Origin: Porites lobata
Taxonomy: Eukaryota > Cnidaria > Anthozoa > Scleractinia > Poritidae
Length of the DNA stretch: 64,000 nt
Assembly: GCA_942486035.1 (NCBI GenBank)
Contig: CALNXK010000098.1
Coordinates: 1,072,001-1,136,000, forward strand
Reading direction: 5' to 3'
Made by a program: the position numbers and the translations under genes. Positions 43,520 to 54,896 of this stretch are shown one piece after another. A model generated the notes under the pieces. It was not told the DNA's origin. It made no database searches and worked only from the letters and a program-made list of their open reading frames with translations. Position 1 is the stretch's first letter. Each line of letters begins with the position of its first letter.

Positions 43520-45196
43520 ATTTTCAGTTCGATTAAAAAAGACTGGGAACACTTTTCGTAAATGGCTGCTGTTAAGACTTGTAGGCAAACTCGAGGAAAA
43601 GTTGGTAGATACACTTTTTTCAGATGAAAATTATGTGCAGAACAAGTAAAAATTGTTTACGAAGCTTGATTTTGAGTTTTAAACCATAAAAACGGGCTTT
43701 AGAAAATGGCCCCTAATACTGAATATGGAAACGAGGCTTAACTTTTAAATCGCATTTGATTAAAGAATTATTGTCCCAAATTAGCTAATTATAAGTTCTT
43801 CATTTTAAAAAAGCTAATAGAAGGCAGCTAGCTACCTAAACTAGGGGTACCTTCCGGCAACTGCCAACGAGGCGAATTCCTTTATCTTTTGTGAAATGTG
43901 CCTATTGAGATCTTCGCGATATCTTTTTTCATAATTTTAGAGGTTTAAAATGGATTCTGCTATCGGAAAAGGATGGCACTCAACTTCAAAACAACAACTT
44001 TGGCACATCGTATCTTTAGGCTTTCACTTTTTAATTATTAAACAATAACAACATGGCTTGAAGCTTTGTTGGTAAATAGGAGCAAGTTAGTACTTATGTT
44101 TCATGGAAAATTCAATTGCATCAAAACTATAAACGTTAGAAAGAAAAAGATAGTTCAAATGAGACCTTTGACTGCTGAAATTATAAACAATAATTAACTT
44201 CCGAGCAACAGCGTCATCAGGGATAAGAAAAATGTTTCGCGTGGTAATATACGTAAGAAACAATTGGTGTAAAGTAAAATGTGTGAAAAGCGCAAGAATG
44301 GGGCGGAATATATCAGAGGTATAAAAATATAAACTTGAATAAAATACAAAGATCTAATGAGCGAGTGTCACAGGACAAAGAGTTTCTTGAAAGGCATAAT
44401 GATAGTCTTCAAAACAAAAAGGTCCGCAAATTCGTTGCATTCCTCACGGGAGTTTTGGGCTGTCTCAATGTAAATCGAACAGCAAAAAAAACATGCTGGT
44501 TGACAAAATCTCTCGAATAAATTTTAAAATAAAAATTTTAAAAAAGATTTAAAGCTCCTGCTTTAAACGCAATTTATAAAGCAAACCAGAGCACTAATTG
44601 TCCTTTCAAACTAGAAATCGTATTAAAGCTTGCTCACCTGTTAGGTCCTCTTGAACACACAACGAACAGCTGCACACTGAATCACCCAATGTCGGACCAC
44701 GAGTTGTAAATACAAGACCATGACGTCACTACCCAAATATGGGGTCTTACTTACACCCAAATATGGTCAAAAATGCAAATTTTAGAGGGTTACGCAGAAT
44801 TTGAGAGTTTTTGCCTACGTTGCGTGGCGTTATAACTTGCCATTGAGTCAACCTCACTTCTTAGCTAGGTTGCCTTGCTGGCAATAAAACACGTTTACAT
44901 ATGGTAACTAGTAGATTCGGAAACCTCATTTAAGTGGACTACGTTCTCTAGTATGTTCACATAGAAAATTAATAAAGATTATTAAAATTCTTATTTCTTT
45001 TAATCAACCAGTTTTATCTCAAGGATTGCACTACGCCGAATAGCACTGCTATCTAACATGATCAGTGCAACATTAACCACTGCAACTAATTATTTCCAGG
45101 GCCACTGATGTTCGGTTCGAAAATCTACTGGCTGAGTTTCATTCTTCCTTGTGTCCCTGCATTCATTGATCTCATAAAAACGGCCTTTCTAACAAC
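43520..45196. other. Intergenic, no gene recognised
   Basis: 3' flank of LU unit 5. A possible 5' exon on the minus strand near 44630-44710 (AACAGGTGAGC donor-like) cannot be supported further. No protein domain is seen. Confidence 0.4.
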
Positions 45197-46459
45197 TCGA
45201 TGCATGAACGCTGTTAAGGTAAAAGACCAAAAGGGTAAAAAGGTCGTTATGTAAGGTGGCCCGAACCTATTTATTTGCCCGTTGGTTATGTTTTTGAATC
45301 GGGTTTTTCGGCAGGAATGATTTAACCGATTTCTATGATTTTTGGCATCCTTAATAAAGAATGGTCGAACTTTAAGAAAATGCTATTTATTTTCTTATAG
45401 GTATAAAAACCTTTGAGATATCGGCATATGTTTAAAACCGCATTTTTACGACAAATGTCAATAATTTCGAAACCCGAAGATAGTACAACGAAAACCCTTG
45501 TATTAGGTAATTTATTCAAGTTTGAAAGACTTTTGCCATCTCATTCGCACGGGCCTTTTGCCTCTGGGGATAAGGAAAAGAATAAGACGATTGTCATATT
45601 TTCTTCATCTTTATCCCCAAATGGCAAACTTCCCGCGCGAATGTAATGTCAAGTCTAAAAACCTTGAATAAATTACCAACTAAAAGGGCTTTCAGTGTAG
45701 CTGAAAAATGGACGGTTAGAAGTACTGGAGTTGGTGGCTTCATTTCTCCTGAAAACGGAAACCCGCAACGCTAAAAACTCTTGCGAGTTTTTCGTAGATA
45801 ATATAATTTGCCTTGTTAAGATAGGTTTCGAAAAGAGAGGGACAAATACAAAGTAAGTTTGATAAATAGAAATTCTTTTATCTTGCCCCACATTCAGCAT
45901 GAAGTTGTTTTTCTTGTATTGCGAACTGTGTTCGCCGTATGTTTCTGATTACTCAGTTTCTTGCAACTGAAGCTTTGGGGAAGAATACCTTTTCAGATAG
46001 GAGATAGTCCGCCGGCAGTTTTTCTCTATTCGTGCGTCAACTTTCAAAACTGTGTAAGCGTTGCATTTTAAGGTTAAATTTGACCAGCTATTTGTGCAGC
46101 GAGTTCTACGGTCACGATTGACTTCAAACTTGCAGATATGAAACTAGAGAGCGCTGAGGCTTATTTGCCGCAGTTAGAAAAAAGTTTGTCTTAGGGTTTC
46201 GAAGTTATTGACATTCTTTGTAAAAATGCGACGTTAAACATATGCCGATATCTCAAACGTTTTTATGCCTATAAGAAAATAAATAGTTCGACCATTCTTT
46301 ATTAAGGATGCCAAGAAACATAGAAATCGGTTAAATCATCGCTGCCGAAAAACCCGATTCAAAAACATAACCAACGAGCAAAGAAATAGGTTCTGGCCAC
46401 CTTACATAACGATCTTTTTACCCTTTTGGTCTTTTACCTTAACAGTGTTCAAGCATCGA
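45197..46459. mobile_element. 1.26-kb DNA element with long (about 240 bp) terminal inverted repeats
   Basis: The left end, TCGATGCATGAACGCTGTTA, continues into AAAGACCAAAAGGGTAAAAA and GCCCGAACC; the right end is its near complement, finishing AACAGTGTTCAAGCATCGA. The arms cover about 45197-45440 and 46225-46459 and share ATGCCGATATCTC-type sequence. The central part has no recognised transposase. A partial relative lies at 13320-13880. Superfamily not assigned. Confidence 0.75.
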
Positions 46460-47115
46460 TAAACGTGATGAACTGTAACTACATATAGTATATCTTTCAG
46501 TTTTTTGTTATCGTGTCTTTCTAAGTAGCCACACCATACCACGTCATATTAGGTAATTTCCGGTCATTATTTTACTTCATATATATTTATGTAAATTCGT
46601 GATATCTCAATAAACCTGATGAGGACTGGTATTGGCCAGTCGAAATAACGCAACTTAACTCTCTTTCACGTTGTTTGATCAGTCCCTGCAAAAGTCTTCT
46701 TGACTGTGACGTTTTCAATTTTATCTATTTTGAATGATCACGATCTTTTTGGATCCGACTTTGAGCAAGATCGTTCGTACACGGTTTTTGCAGTGCTTTT
46801 TTTTACCTCAACTAAACACCGTTAAGAAGTTAAACGACTGAGCGATCATATAAATCCACTCCGATCAAGCGTTTTTAGTAAAACACACTCGCTGAATATT
46901 GAAAGAACATGACGCTTTAAGTTACCTATGAAATTTTGAGCGCGCTTTACCGAATAGTTTATAGTTTGAAAAATTCGAAATTCAACAAAAAATAAATGAA
47001 TTCTTCAACGTTTTATCCACACAGAAAATTTCGATTGCTTCTATTTCCTTTGATATTGCTTACAAAGAGCTGAAAATTGTAGAAATTGCTCACATTAACC
47101 GGCTCTTTTTACATA

Positions 47116-47265
47116 GCGATGCTTCCGTTGGTAAGTCGTATGCTAAGGAGGAAAAATGTCAACAATGACGTCAGCAAAGATTCTCCTTCTGACGCACATG
47201 GCGGCCAAGTTCTTTCATTCAATATATGACATATATCTGCATCTCTTGTTGTCTGGCTGAGAAAC
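47116..47265 (+). promoter_or_regulatory. Shared LU-gene promoter module, unit 6
   Basis: Contains CRE-like TGACGTCA (47166-47173), TTCTGACGCACATGGCGGCC (47188-47207), a TCAATATAT stretch near 47219 and GCATCTCTTGTTGTCTGG near 47239, ending about 85 nt before the ATG at 47347. Nearly the whole 46970-47340 stretch is repeated at 56330-56745. Confidence 0.55.
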
Positions 47266-49091
47266 TTTTCGCTATGCATAAGGTGCGGCATTGAACGTTT
47301 TTACCGTGTCAGCACTTCTGATATCCAGGAAGTAGCTCCCTACAAAATGAAATTTTTGTTTGCTTCGCTGTTGGTTTTCGCATTTTGTATCTTCTTAGAT
47401 AAGTACTGAATGTAATTTTGTCAGCTATCCAAACATATATGCATATTTTCCTGAGATTGAACAAGCTAAAAAAGAGGTGCTACACTGATGTAGATTACCT
47501 CAATAAAAGTCCAGTTGAATGATTACCATTTTGAATGTTTTATGTACTATCGGTCCTTTTGGAGTTGTAACGAACGGGTGTATCTTTGAGCTTTATAAAT
47601 AGTATGGACTTGCGAGTCGTTTACTTGTCGCGATACATAGAAACTGGTTTAGCTGCAACGATCACCATTGATCCAAATGAACAACCTCGTCCCTGTGGCT
47701 TATCAAGTCAATAGAACTGAATGACAATTTTTTTAGGGTTAAGAGATTTCGAAAGATTGTATTTGCGCAACAGGAAACTTTTTCCATGTTTGCATCGCCT
47801 CGGATATAAACACAAGGGGTGTTGGAGAATTGGAGAAAGAGTTTCCTCGGACTTTCTCGTCTCTCTTAGGTTTGCATATCTTTCGAGAATTTTCCGAACC
47901 CTTAAGTCCTCTCAGAAATATTACAAATTAGATTGAAATTTAAGGCGGTATTTAGGCTGTTAATTTAGGACTAGTCAGGAGAGAAATAAACCCGTTCTTG
48001 TTTTATTCGAATACGAGTATATATATTCCCCCAATGCCGTCATTATATAAAAGCCGTGGTGCCGTTTTAAATTCTAATTTCGTTTTGCTTCGCTATTAAA
48101 ATGTTTTTTTTTTTCTGACAGAAAGAAGTAAAACTCTTTTAAAAAGGCGCTGATCAAAAAAGAACCTCTTATTGCTAGATGGGAAGTGTTGTACAAGAAG
48201 TTTTGTACGCCTAATTAGCTCTTCATGTTTTGCATGTTTTTTTGATCTTGGCGAAATATGTATTTTTTCGCTTAAAATATGAACTTAAAGGAGATAACTT
48301 TGTGCAATCGTGCTTGCAAGGATCTTTAAAGTTTTAACTATTGCAAAAATGGGAGAAAAGTAATTTTTCTCGAGATTTAAGCTCAAAACGTGTTTTTTAA
48401 ATCGTGATTGCATAATTTGCCCGCGGGGAACTGCAAAAGAATTTTTATGCAAACACAGCTAGTCTCCTCTGAACGCTCGTAGTATCTTGGTTATTTAAAC
48501 CAGTATCTTTCCTTGTCTTGTTTGTATACCCTCAACGACTGTTGAGAAGAGTTTAATTAATTCCTTTTGGTTTAAAATGCTCTTCTCATCATCGTAGTAT
48601 TAAAACCAACCTAGTATACTACGAATTCTGCAATCTGATTGGCTAACGCAGTCACTATCTATTGCGTGATAGCTATTGAGTGGCGAGCACGCTTTCCAAC
48701 AAAACAATGGCAACTTAATAAACAACAATAACAATAACATAATTGTATAGCGTTGAAAAGACAATGGCAAAACTAAAACTCGCTGAAATCGCGCTGAAAC
48801 GATCAAAATCGCTGAGAACGCACCATAAATGAGACGACAAGGCAATAAGTTGTGATGCATATATTCAGGGCTATTTTTGACCACCAAAAAGCGGGTTTTA
48901 AAATCCCCATATAAACCCCAATATAAACCCTTATAATATTACTGTTGCGCAACAAAGATTCTCACTCATCGGGTAGGGTTTTGCGCCGTTTTGGTCTGAA
49001 ACGGGTATACACTTTTCCCATTTTGGTCCGCATTTAAAGTCCGCAAAACATGCGTATACTTTCGTTTTGTGACAGTTGACATATTTATCAA

Positions 49092-49560
49092 TTAATGTTC
49101 GTAGTGTAAAACATGGTCGGCTGTTCGATTATTTGCTAAAAAACCTATTTGAGATTTATGAAGTATGTCACGCGACTGAATTTGCTCGGTGAGTCTTTGA
49201 TTTAGAATTGAGCAATATAAGTTACCAAGACAACTAGCAATACAAATTCCACGATAATTTGAGGAATCACTTTCAGTCCCATTTTTAAAAATTGATGTTA
49301 TAGTGCCATAGCTCCATGTTTGAGGCATAAAGCCCGACTTCAGAACAGCGTTAAATAACTGCAAATAAATAGGCATTAGCTCGTTTAAGCTGGATTTGAT
49401 CATTTCATTTTTGATTCTTTCTGAATACGGAGATTTGTTGTTTTAGAGTTTGTTAGCGGCTGTGCGTATTTCGAGTTCAGTTATCACGTAGTCCAAGGAA
49501 TGCGATTGAGTTGTTCCGTCTTCTAATCTTTTTAACTCATCGATAATCGTTTCTTGGTGC
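49092..49560 (-). mobile_element. LINE reverse transcriptase fragment
   Basis: The minus-strand frame contains FMPQTWSYGTITSIFKNGTE, then SSNYRGICIASCLGN and LNQRL. This is the finger region of non-LTR retrotransposon reverse transcriptases (P..W..G.I..I.K.G ... NYRGI ... SCLGKL). Upstream parts are broken by a stop near 49445, and the YADD-bearing palm is absent. Located in the intron of LU unit 6. Confidence 0.75.
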
Positions 49561-50564
49561 GAATTAAGGGGCTCGTTTGAGTGTAGTGACTGGAAGTGAG
49601 ACAACCAACTTTCTTTGGCGGGGTACTAGTTTCATAGAATCACCATCGATTTTATGCAGTTCCAAAAATTTCGGCTGTTTAAGTTATCTACCATGTTGTC
49701 CAGTCCCGAAATCTGATGGTTACCAATCTTGGTCAGGGATAATTGAGCTATGGAGCTGAGTGGGTTATAGCATTAAATAAAGTTTTTCTAATCTTTGTGT
49801 TAAAGCAAACAATTTTTTTCTTTAATAAATGTACGTTTTTGTGCAGAAAACTAACAGGACTGGTATTAATAAACGTGTCTCCGGTGACTTCAGAAGCTCT
49901 AAATTTCAAAATTTTTCGTGGAAGCATGACCCTAGACCCCTCTAGATAAACTCGCGCCCGATAAACTCGTGCTACGCGCAAGCTACAATCTTAGACAAAA
50001 TAAATGTAAAATTTAGACCCCCCAAGACTAAGGATGGGAAAATGGCGCGTTTTGCCCTTCGCGTGACTTGGGGGGAATGTGGTTTGGTGTTCCATTTTGT
50101 TCTGTCCAAGATTGCAGCCCAACCAATCCAAAATATGCCTCGCGTTCCTTAACTCCTTTCACCAGAGTAAAGGGGTCTTTATCTCACTTCTTTTATATTC
50201 TGTGTTATAATAATTATGCCTCATCATCAAGGTCGGTCAAAAACTCTTAGATAAAAATTAATATGCTTGTTCAAAGGTTATTTCACAGATCATTTAGGGA
50301 ATAGTGTGATTTTAACTGGAAACGTTCATCTTTCAAAGTGTTTGAGCGAGAAAAAGTATCATGCAATGCATGCACATAATCTGAGGAAAAAAACAATCAT
50401 GGATAATGAAGTTGCTAGGCTTTGATAGATTGTGCTCGAAAAAGTAGCATAAGCTGCCAGCAGTGCTCGTACATTTCTAGAATTATGCCAATAATTATGC
50501 TCATTTTAGCAAACTATGCAGAAATTATGCTTTTACTTTTTACTTCAACTTTGGGTAACTCTGC

Positions 50565-50733
50565 GATACCTGTGCTCTACCAATTAAACTAACAAGCCAA
50601 CCGGGAGCAGGTCACCGTATCGCAGAGGTCAAGGGTTCGAATCCCGTACGAGTCTGAATTATTTTTTCGGGCTTTCTTTTCGCAACTGTAAAAGTTGCGT
50701 ATATAACTGCGATGATCTTCCTTCACATAATTC
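50565..50733 (+). mobile_element. Rearranged tRNA-derived SINE (inverted head)
   Basis: Positions about 50571-50624 carry the A-box half of a tRNA-like head in reverse orientation (complement reads GGCTTGTTAGTTTAATTGGT). It is immediately followed by the forward B-box half (GGGTTCGAATCCCGT) and body (GCAACTGTAAAAGTTGCGTA). The intact arrangement is seen 200 bp downstream. Confidence 0.6.
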
Positions 50734-50824
50734 TTCACTCCGCAGTTCACACACATGATTTTCATATATTCAAAGCTTCATCCTTTCACGAGTTTATAAC
50801 GAACCAATTCAACGACCTGCTCGC

Positions 50825-50985
50825 AGTTGGCTTGTTAGCTTAATTGGTAGAACGCTGCACCGGTATCGCATGGGTCAAGGTTAGAATCCCGTGCAAGCCT
50901 GAATATTTTTTAGGCTTTCTTTTCACAACTGCAAAAGTTGCGTATATAACTGCGATGATCGTCCTTCATATAATACAAGGTTATC
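50825..50985 (+). mobile_element. tRNA-derived SINE (fourth type), intact order
   Basis: Head GGCTTGTTAGCTTAATTGGT, then AGAACGCTGCACCGGTATCG, a B-box-like GGTTAGAATCCCGT, and a body with GCAAAAGTTGCGTATATAAC. The GAACGCTGCACCGG segment is tRNA-like, but the shared downstream body shows it is a SINE. Confidence 0.65.
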
Positions 50986-52315
50986 ACGCATTACGTCGTT
51001 TCAGCGCATACATTCTAAAAAGACAAAAGAGGACGGTGCTTTCTTTCGTAACTTTTGTTCCCTCGACCTTGTGAGTCCACAGATGCGCTATGAGGCAGAT
51101 TTTCTTTTTGATAATGGTGATTACATTCGTTCAAGAGTGATTATGTGTTAGGGAGTGCATAGTCAATAACAGACCGACTCAGACTTGTCTGAATTAAAAT
51201 AACCAGTAGGATGGCACTAAACTGGCGGAGAGCGCCACCTGTGCAAAACCTAAAACACAAACCTACTTTTTAGACCATTTAATCCCGTTTCTAGGGACTG
51301 CAAGGAGAAATAAATATTGATTAAATTCTTAAATTAGTTGATCTGTCCTCGACAAGGCAAGCAGCGCGTTTATTCGCTCTGGTGGTATTTTAATCTGTTG
51401 GCTGTTTTGTAACTCGCTGGAGCTTGGTTCACATACCCTTCGTATCACTGTGATAAAATGATTTTTTAAAATTTTGATTTTAAGTATAGCGCAATTAAAA
51501 GAGAAATTCAATTAATGGGGCTGTGTAGTAGCTGTTTTCCTCTTTCTGCTATTGGTAAAAGAGAAACACCCAGGACAGAAACCGTACCTTAGTTTTTCTG
51601 AGTTCTTGGTGAAATACGCCGAAAGTGTGCAGGAATTTCAGCTATCTCACTTTTTCGTCTTCACCAACAACGTTTATTTCTGGCTATTTCAGGGAATTCC
51701 AGGAGATTAAATTTCCAAGGAATTCCCAGATGTATCTCCTGAAAACAGAGAATGCTTGCAGTGAACGACTCGCTACCAATACCATAAAAGAACAAAAAAA
51801 AGCAACAACAGAAAAAGGAAAAACTGAATTTTTGCTTTCATTTGTAGAACACAGTATCAAGTGCTACCAGCGTGACTCACAGAAGAGCTGGGGTAACTGT
51901 GTTAATAAAAACGATACGACGTGTCCTTCAGACTCGGAGGCCTGTGTAAAAGCCCATATTGAAGCAGAAAATAGCGGCACAACCATCAATAACTTTGTAA
52001 AGAATTGTGCAAAGATTTCGGACTGCAAAAACGGGTGCAAGTTTGTTGAAGGCCTGGGGTATGGCGTCAAGACTTGCGATGTACACTGTTGCGATAGTGA
52101 CCTGTGCAATGGAGCCAAAGTGCCAATGGTCAGTGGCTTCCTTTTCTTGGCATGCGCTGTTGCAGTTTTTTCTTTTCGTTGAACGTATTGTCCTGATTTC
52201 CGCAAAAACGTACCATTCAAGTCGCAACATTCACTTGTCCCAAGTTTCAAATCTGTTTTGTTGATCTTGTGATCTTTTTGCATCGTTGTAATTGTAATTA
52301 TCCCATTTTTGTTGA

Positions 52316-52321
52316 AATAAA
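52316..52321 (+). promoter_or_regulatory. AATAAA polyadenylation signal of LU unit 6
   Basis: Canonical AATAAA about 135 nt after the stop codon at 52182, followed by a T-rich stretch. Confidence 0.5.
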
Positions 52322-52930
52322 GAGCAGTCAAAGCTAAGTTTCTTTTTTTTCTGTTGGTTTTGATTGTTATAAGAATTTTCCTTTTTAGTGGGCTATTTCC
52401 TGCACGCAGAAGCTAGGCAATGTCTGACACTGTTATGCTTGGAATACATACACCTAGATGCGAACGTCTGGTTTCATTCTTAATAAGGGCAACCAGCTGT
52501 TTTGGTTTTCTTGCTTTTCTTTTCTCCTTTTCTTTTGGCCTTATTTCCATCTCGTCATGAAACGATAAATCTTCTGTCTGGACGAGCATGTTTAGTTTCG
52601 GTAAAAGAGAAATATACAGCACAGAAAACGAGCCTTAATCATTCTTAGTTTTTAGTGACAACCGCATAAAATGTGCTAGAATTTCAAAGATCTCCGCCGA
52701 CTTTTTCGTCTTTATGAGTCGCATTTATTATAAACTATTTCCGGGAATACCAGGAAATTTTGGAATTTCCAAGAAATTTCCAGATGTAGCCCCTGACAAT
52801 AAAGGATGTTTGCCGTTAATGACTCGCTGCCAATACCATAAAACAACAACAACAAAAACAAACAAACCAAACACAGTACCATCGTTTTTTCTTCAAACCA
52901 GGGTAGGAAATTGACTTATCTCACTACTTA

Positions 52931-53244
52931 AAAGCTGGGAAGACCTTGTTTCCGTAAACGACACAGCCTGTCCAATTGCACCCGTCCTGGGTTTTGGTGC
53001 AAAAAATTTGAAACTGATGTAGAAAGGCCGGGAAGGTGTACCTTACCGGAGTTTTCAAAACGGGTGTGCAGTAAAATCGGTATGCAACGACGACAATTGC
53101 AAGGTATACAGACAGGATGACTCTATCACGATCACAAAGTGTGATTTCAATTGCTGCGAAAGTTACCTGTGCAATGGAGCCGAAGTACCGACAGTCAGCG
53201 GTGTCGTGTTTTTGGTCTGCACTCTGACAGTTTTTTGCTGTTAA
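52931..53244 (+). pseudogene. LU-domain unit 7, pseudogene
   Basis: Degenerate exon 2. It starts within KSW-E-D (AAAAGCTGGGAAGACC) without the acceptor or the first CxxC, has an in-frame TAG about 90 nt later, and needs a frame change to reach CAVKSVCNDDNCK and then CDFNCCESYLCNGAEVP. The hydrophobic tail and stop (53242-53244) are recognisable. It is most like unit 5 (shared KSVCNDD.CK.YRQ). The upstream 52.62-52.86 kb resembles 51.59-51.82 kb before unit 6 exon 2, so it arose by tandem duplication of intron plus exon 2. Confidence 0.8.
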
Positions 53245-53249
53245 AACTT

Positions 53250-54470
53250 TTTATTCGATAAAAACATAGCATTGATTTAGTTCTTTTTCCTTAAATTCGC
53301 TCCACATCTGTTTTTACTTGATCTTAAGACCCAGTTACTATCCTTTGATTTTTGGATAAAAATGTATTTTCTTTGCTTTTTTGTTGTTTTTTTTTCTAGG
53401 CATTCCCTTCATTAATACTTATTTTGTTCAAGAGATCATTCTCTCCTGTTTTGTTATCTTAAAAATTAACTAAAAAAAGGAAATATATGTAATAAAAATG
53501 TGCACACAATATAACTTAAAAAGATTAGAGAAATGCAAATAAAGTTGTTGTTGTTGTTGTCTTTGTATAACACGAATTTTCTGGTGGTGTGTTATTCCCT
53601 GGAGAGGACAGGCCGTGATATAATATAGGAAAAAAAAAAACCAAATACGCTCTTACTAGCCATACCGCAGAGTTTGTGGCGTGTTCTTCAGTGATGAATT
53701 TTGTTCTATATACTCTTTTAGCTTTAAAATCAGCGTTGCTTTGAATTTTTCATCAGTAAACCACGTTCATATGGCCTTTCTCAAATCAACGTATCGCAAA
53801 CAGTCAGGCATGGTTAGTTCAGTTCAGTTAGTAGAGCGCAGGTCTTCAGAGCGAGATATCGTGGGCTCGATCCCGGGAACCAGATCAATAATTAAGGTCT
53901 TCAAATAACTTAAAAATATAGGCTAGAATTTCGCCTGACTCAGATCAACAAGTCGGAAATTGAGGTCACCTGATAACAGCGTAATAAGAGCGTCCTCATT
54001 TACAACTTTCGGGCTAATTACTGTTTTAATATGGAAGTAAGGACCAACGTTACAAAAAAGCTATAAGCTGAAATATCGAACAAAGCAATCAAGGCTGGTT
54101 TTACAGTCAGGAATATATATTTTTTGTTATCAATAGAAATTTCGGAAGGTACGGCCTTTTTTCTTCAGGTTGTTACATTCAATGATATGAAAGTTAAGCT
54201 AGAACGGTAAAATTTGAATTGTAACGTCTTAGCTTAACGTAAAATTCCGAAAATAAGCCCCGTTGGACCACCAGAGTCCAACCTTTTTTTCAGAAAGGAC
54301 AGTCATAGGCAGCAGAAGCGGGAAAGCTGAAACCTGCGTGTGCGTGTGGGGAGAGAGGGGTGGAGGGGGTGGGGTCACAGCGCCCCTCACTCTCGTAGAA
54401 TAATTAATAAGTTTCTTTTATTTTACCTCGTTCAACTCATTAGGACATAAAAAGACTATTTTTGTACAAC
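53250..54470. other. Intergenic with repeat remnants
   Basis: A (GTT)n tract near 53545 after ATGCAAATAAAG looks like a LINE 3' tail. A SINE lies at 53812. A G-rich tract at about 54347-54374 has four runs of four to five G (possible G-quadruplex). No gene is seen. Confidence 0.5.
53812..53920 (+). mobile_element. tRNA-derived SINE (second family), diverged copy
   Basis: TAGTTCAGTTCAGTTAGTAG, then GAGCGCAGGTCTTCAGAGCG and GGGCTCGATCCCGGG, followed by a body related to 22571 and 31814 (GGATCAA / AGATCAA, then AAATAACTTAAA). Confidence 0.6.
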
Positions 54471-54561
54471 ACCTAAATTGATTGGATTTCCAATGAATCA
54501 GTTGCGTTTTCTTTCATTTAATTTTGCTGTATGCGTGACCAACTTCCATTTTGTTTTTAAA

Positions 54562-54771
54562 ATATGGGTCTCTACATCGGGGCGAAGTTTTTCCGCTCTG
54601 AGACGCCTCATGACATACCTTAGCAACACGATGAAGCAAGATCAGTTAAACAGCTGCATGCTTGTTCACAGTCACAAGACATTGACTGACACAATCGACC
54701 CCGTTGCGATCGTCAAGACGTTTGCAAGCGCAAACGAACAAAGGAAGGGGTATTTTGGGAAGTTCAAGTAA
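54562..54771 (+). mobile_element. hAT transposase dimerisation-domain fragment
   Basis: The frame contains GRSFSALRRLMTYLSNTMKQ, then LNSCMLVHSHK and FASANEQRKGYFGKFK to a stop. This matches the C-terminal dimerisation region of hAT-type transposases and related domesticated zinc-finger proteins (ERSFSALRRLKTYLRSTM...LMLLHVHK). Only this last part is present, so it is a relic. Confidence 0.75.
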
Positions 54772-54896
54772 GCGTTGACTCGTTTGTTTAAAACAAGAAA
54801 CAACGTACGTAGCCGGTTGAATTGGGATTCTGGACACCCGACCCCCACCCCCCCCATATGGAAGGCTATCCTGTGTAGTTTCTGTTGTCGGGACAA

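Larger units (their letters stand above)
47347..52182 (+). pseudogene. LU-domain GPI-anchored protein, unit 6, with mutated splice donor
   Basis: Exon 1 is 47347-47398 (MKFLFASLLVFAFCIFL). Its donor reads G|ATAAGTACT where the sister at 40584 has G|GTAAGTACT, so the invariant GT is AT. Exon 2 (51848-52182) follows the acceptor CATTTGTAG and is open to its stop. It starts EHSIKCYQRDSQKSW: the second cysteine of the usual CYQC is Arg, leaving eleven cysteines. CC..LCN, NGAKVPMVSGFLF and the hydrophobic GPI tail are intact. With the donor lost, normal splicing is unlikely unless a cryptic or non-canonical site or another first exon is used. I found no other signal exon in between. The 4.4-kb intron contains a LINE fragment and two tRNA-like SINEs. 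AATAAA at 52316 could end the transcript. Confidence 0.7.

Noticed and set aside
47347..47398. Minor-spliceosome (AT-AC) intron to explain the AT donor of LU unit 6
   Set aside because: The sequence after the exon is ATAAGTACT and not the ATATCCTT consensus, and the acceptor is a normal TAG; a mutated GT is simpler.
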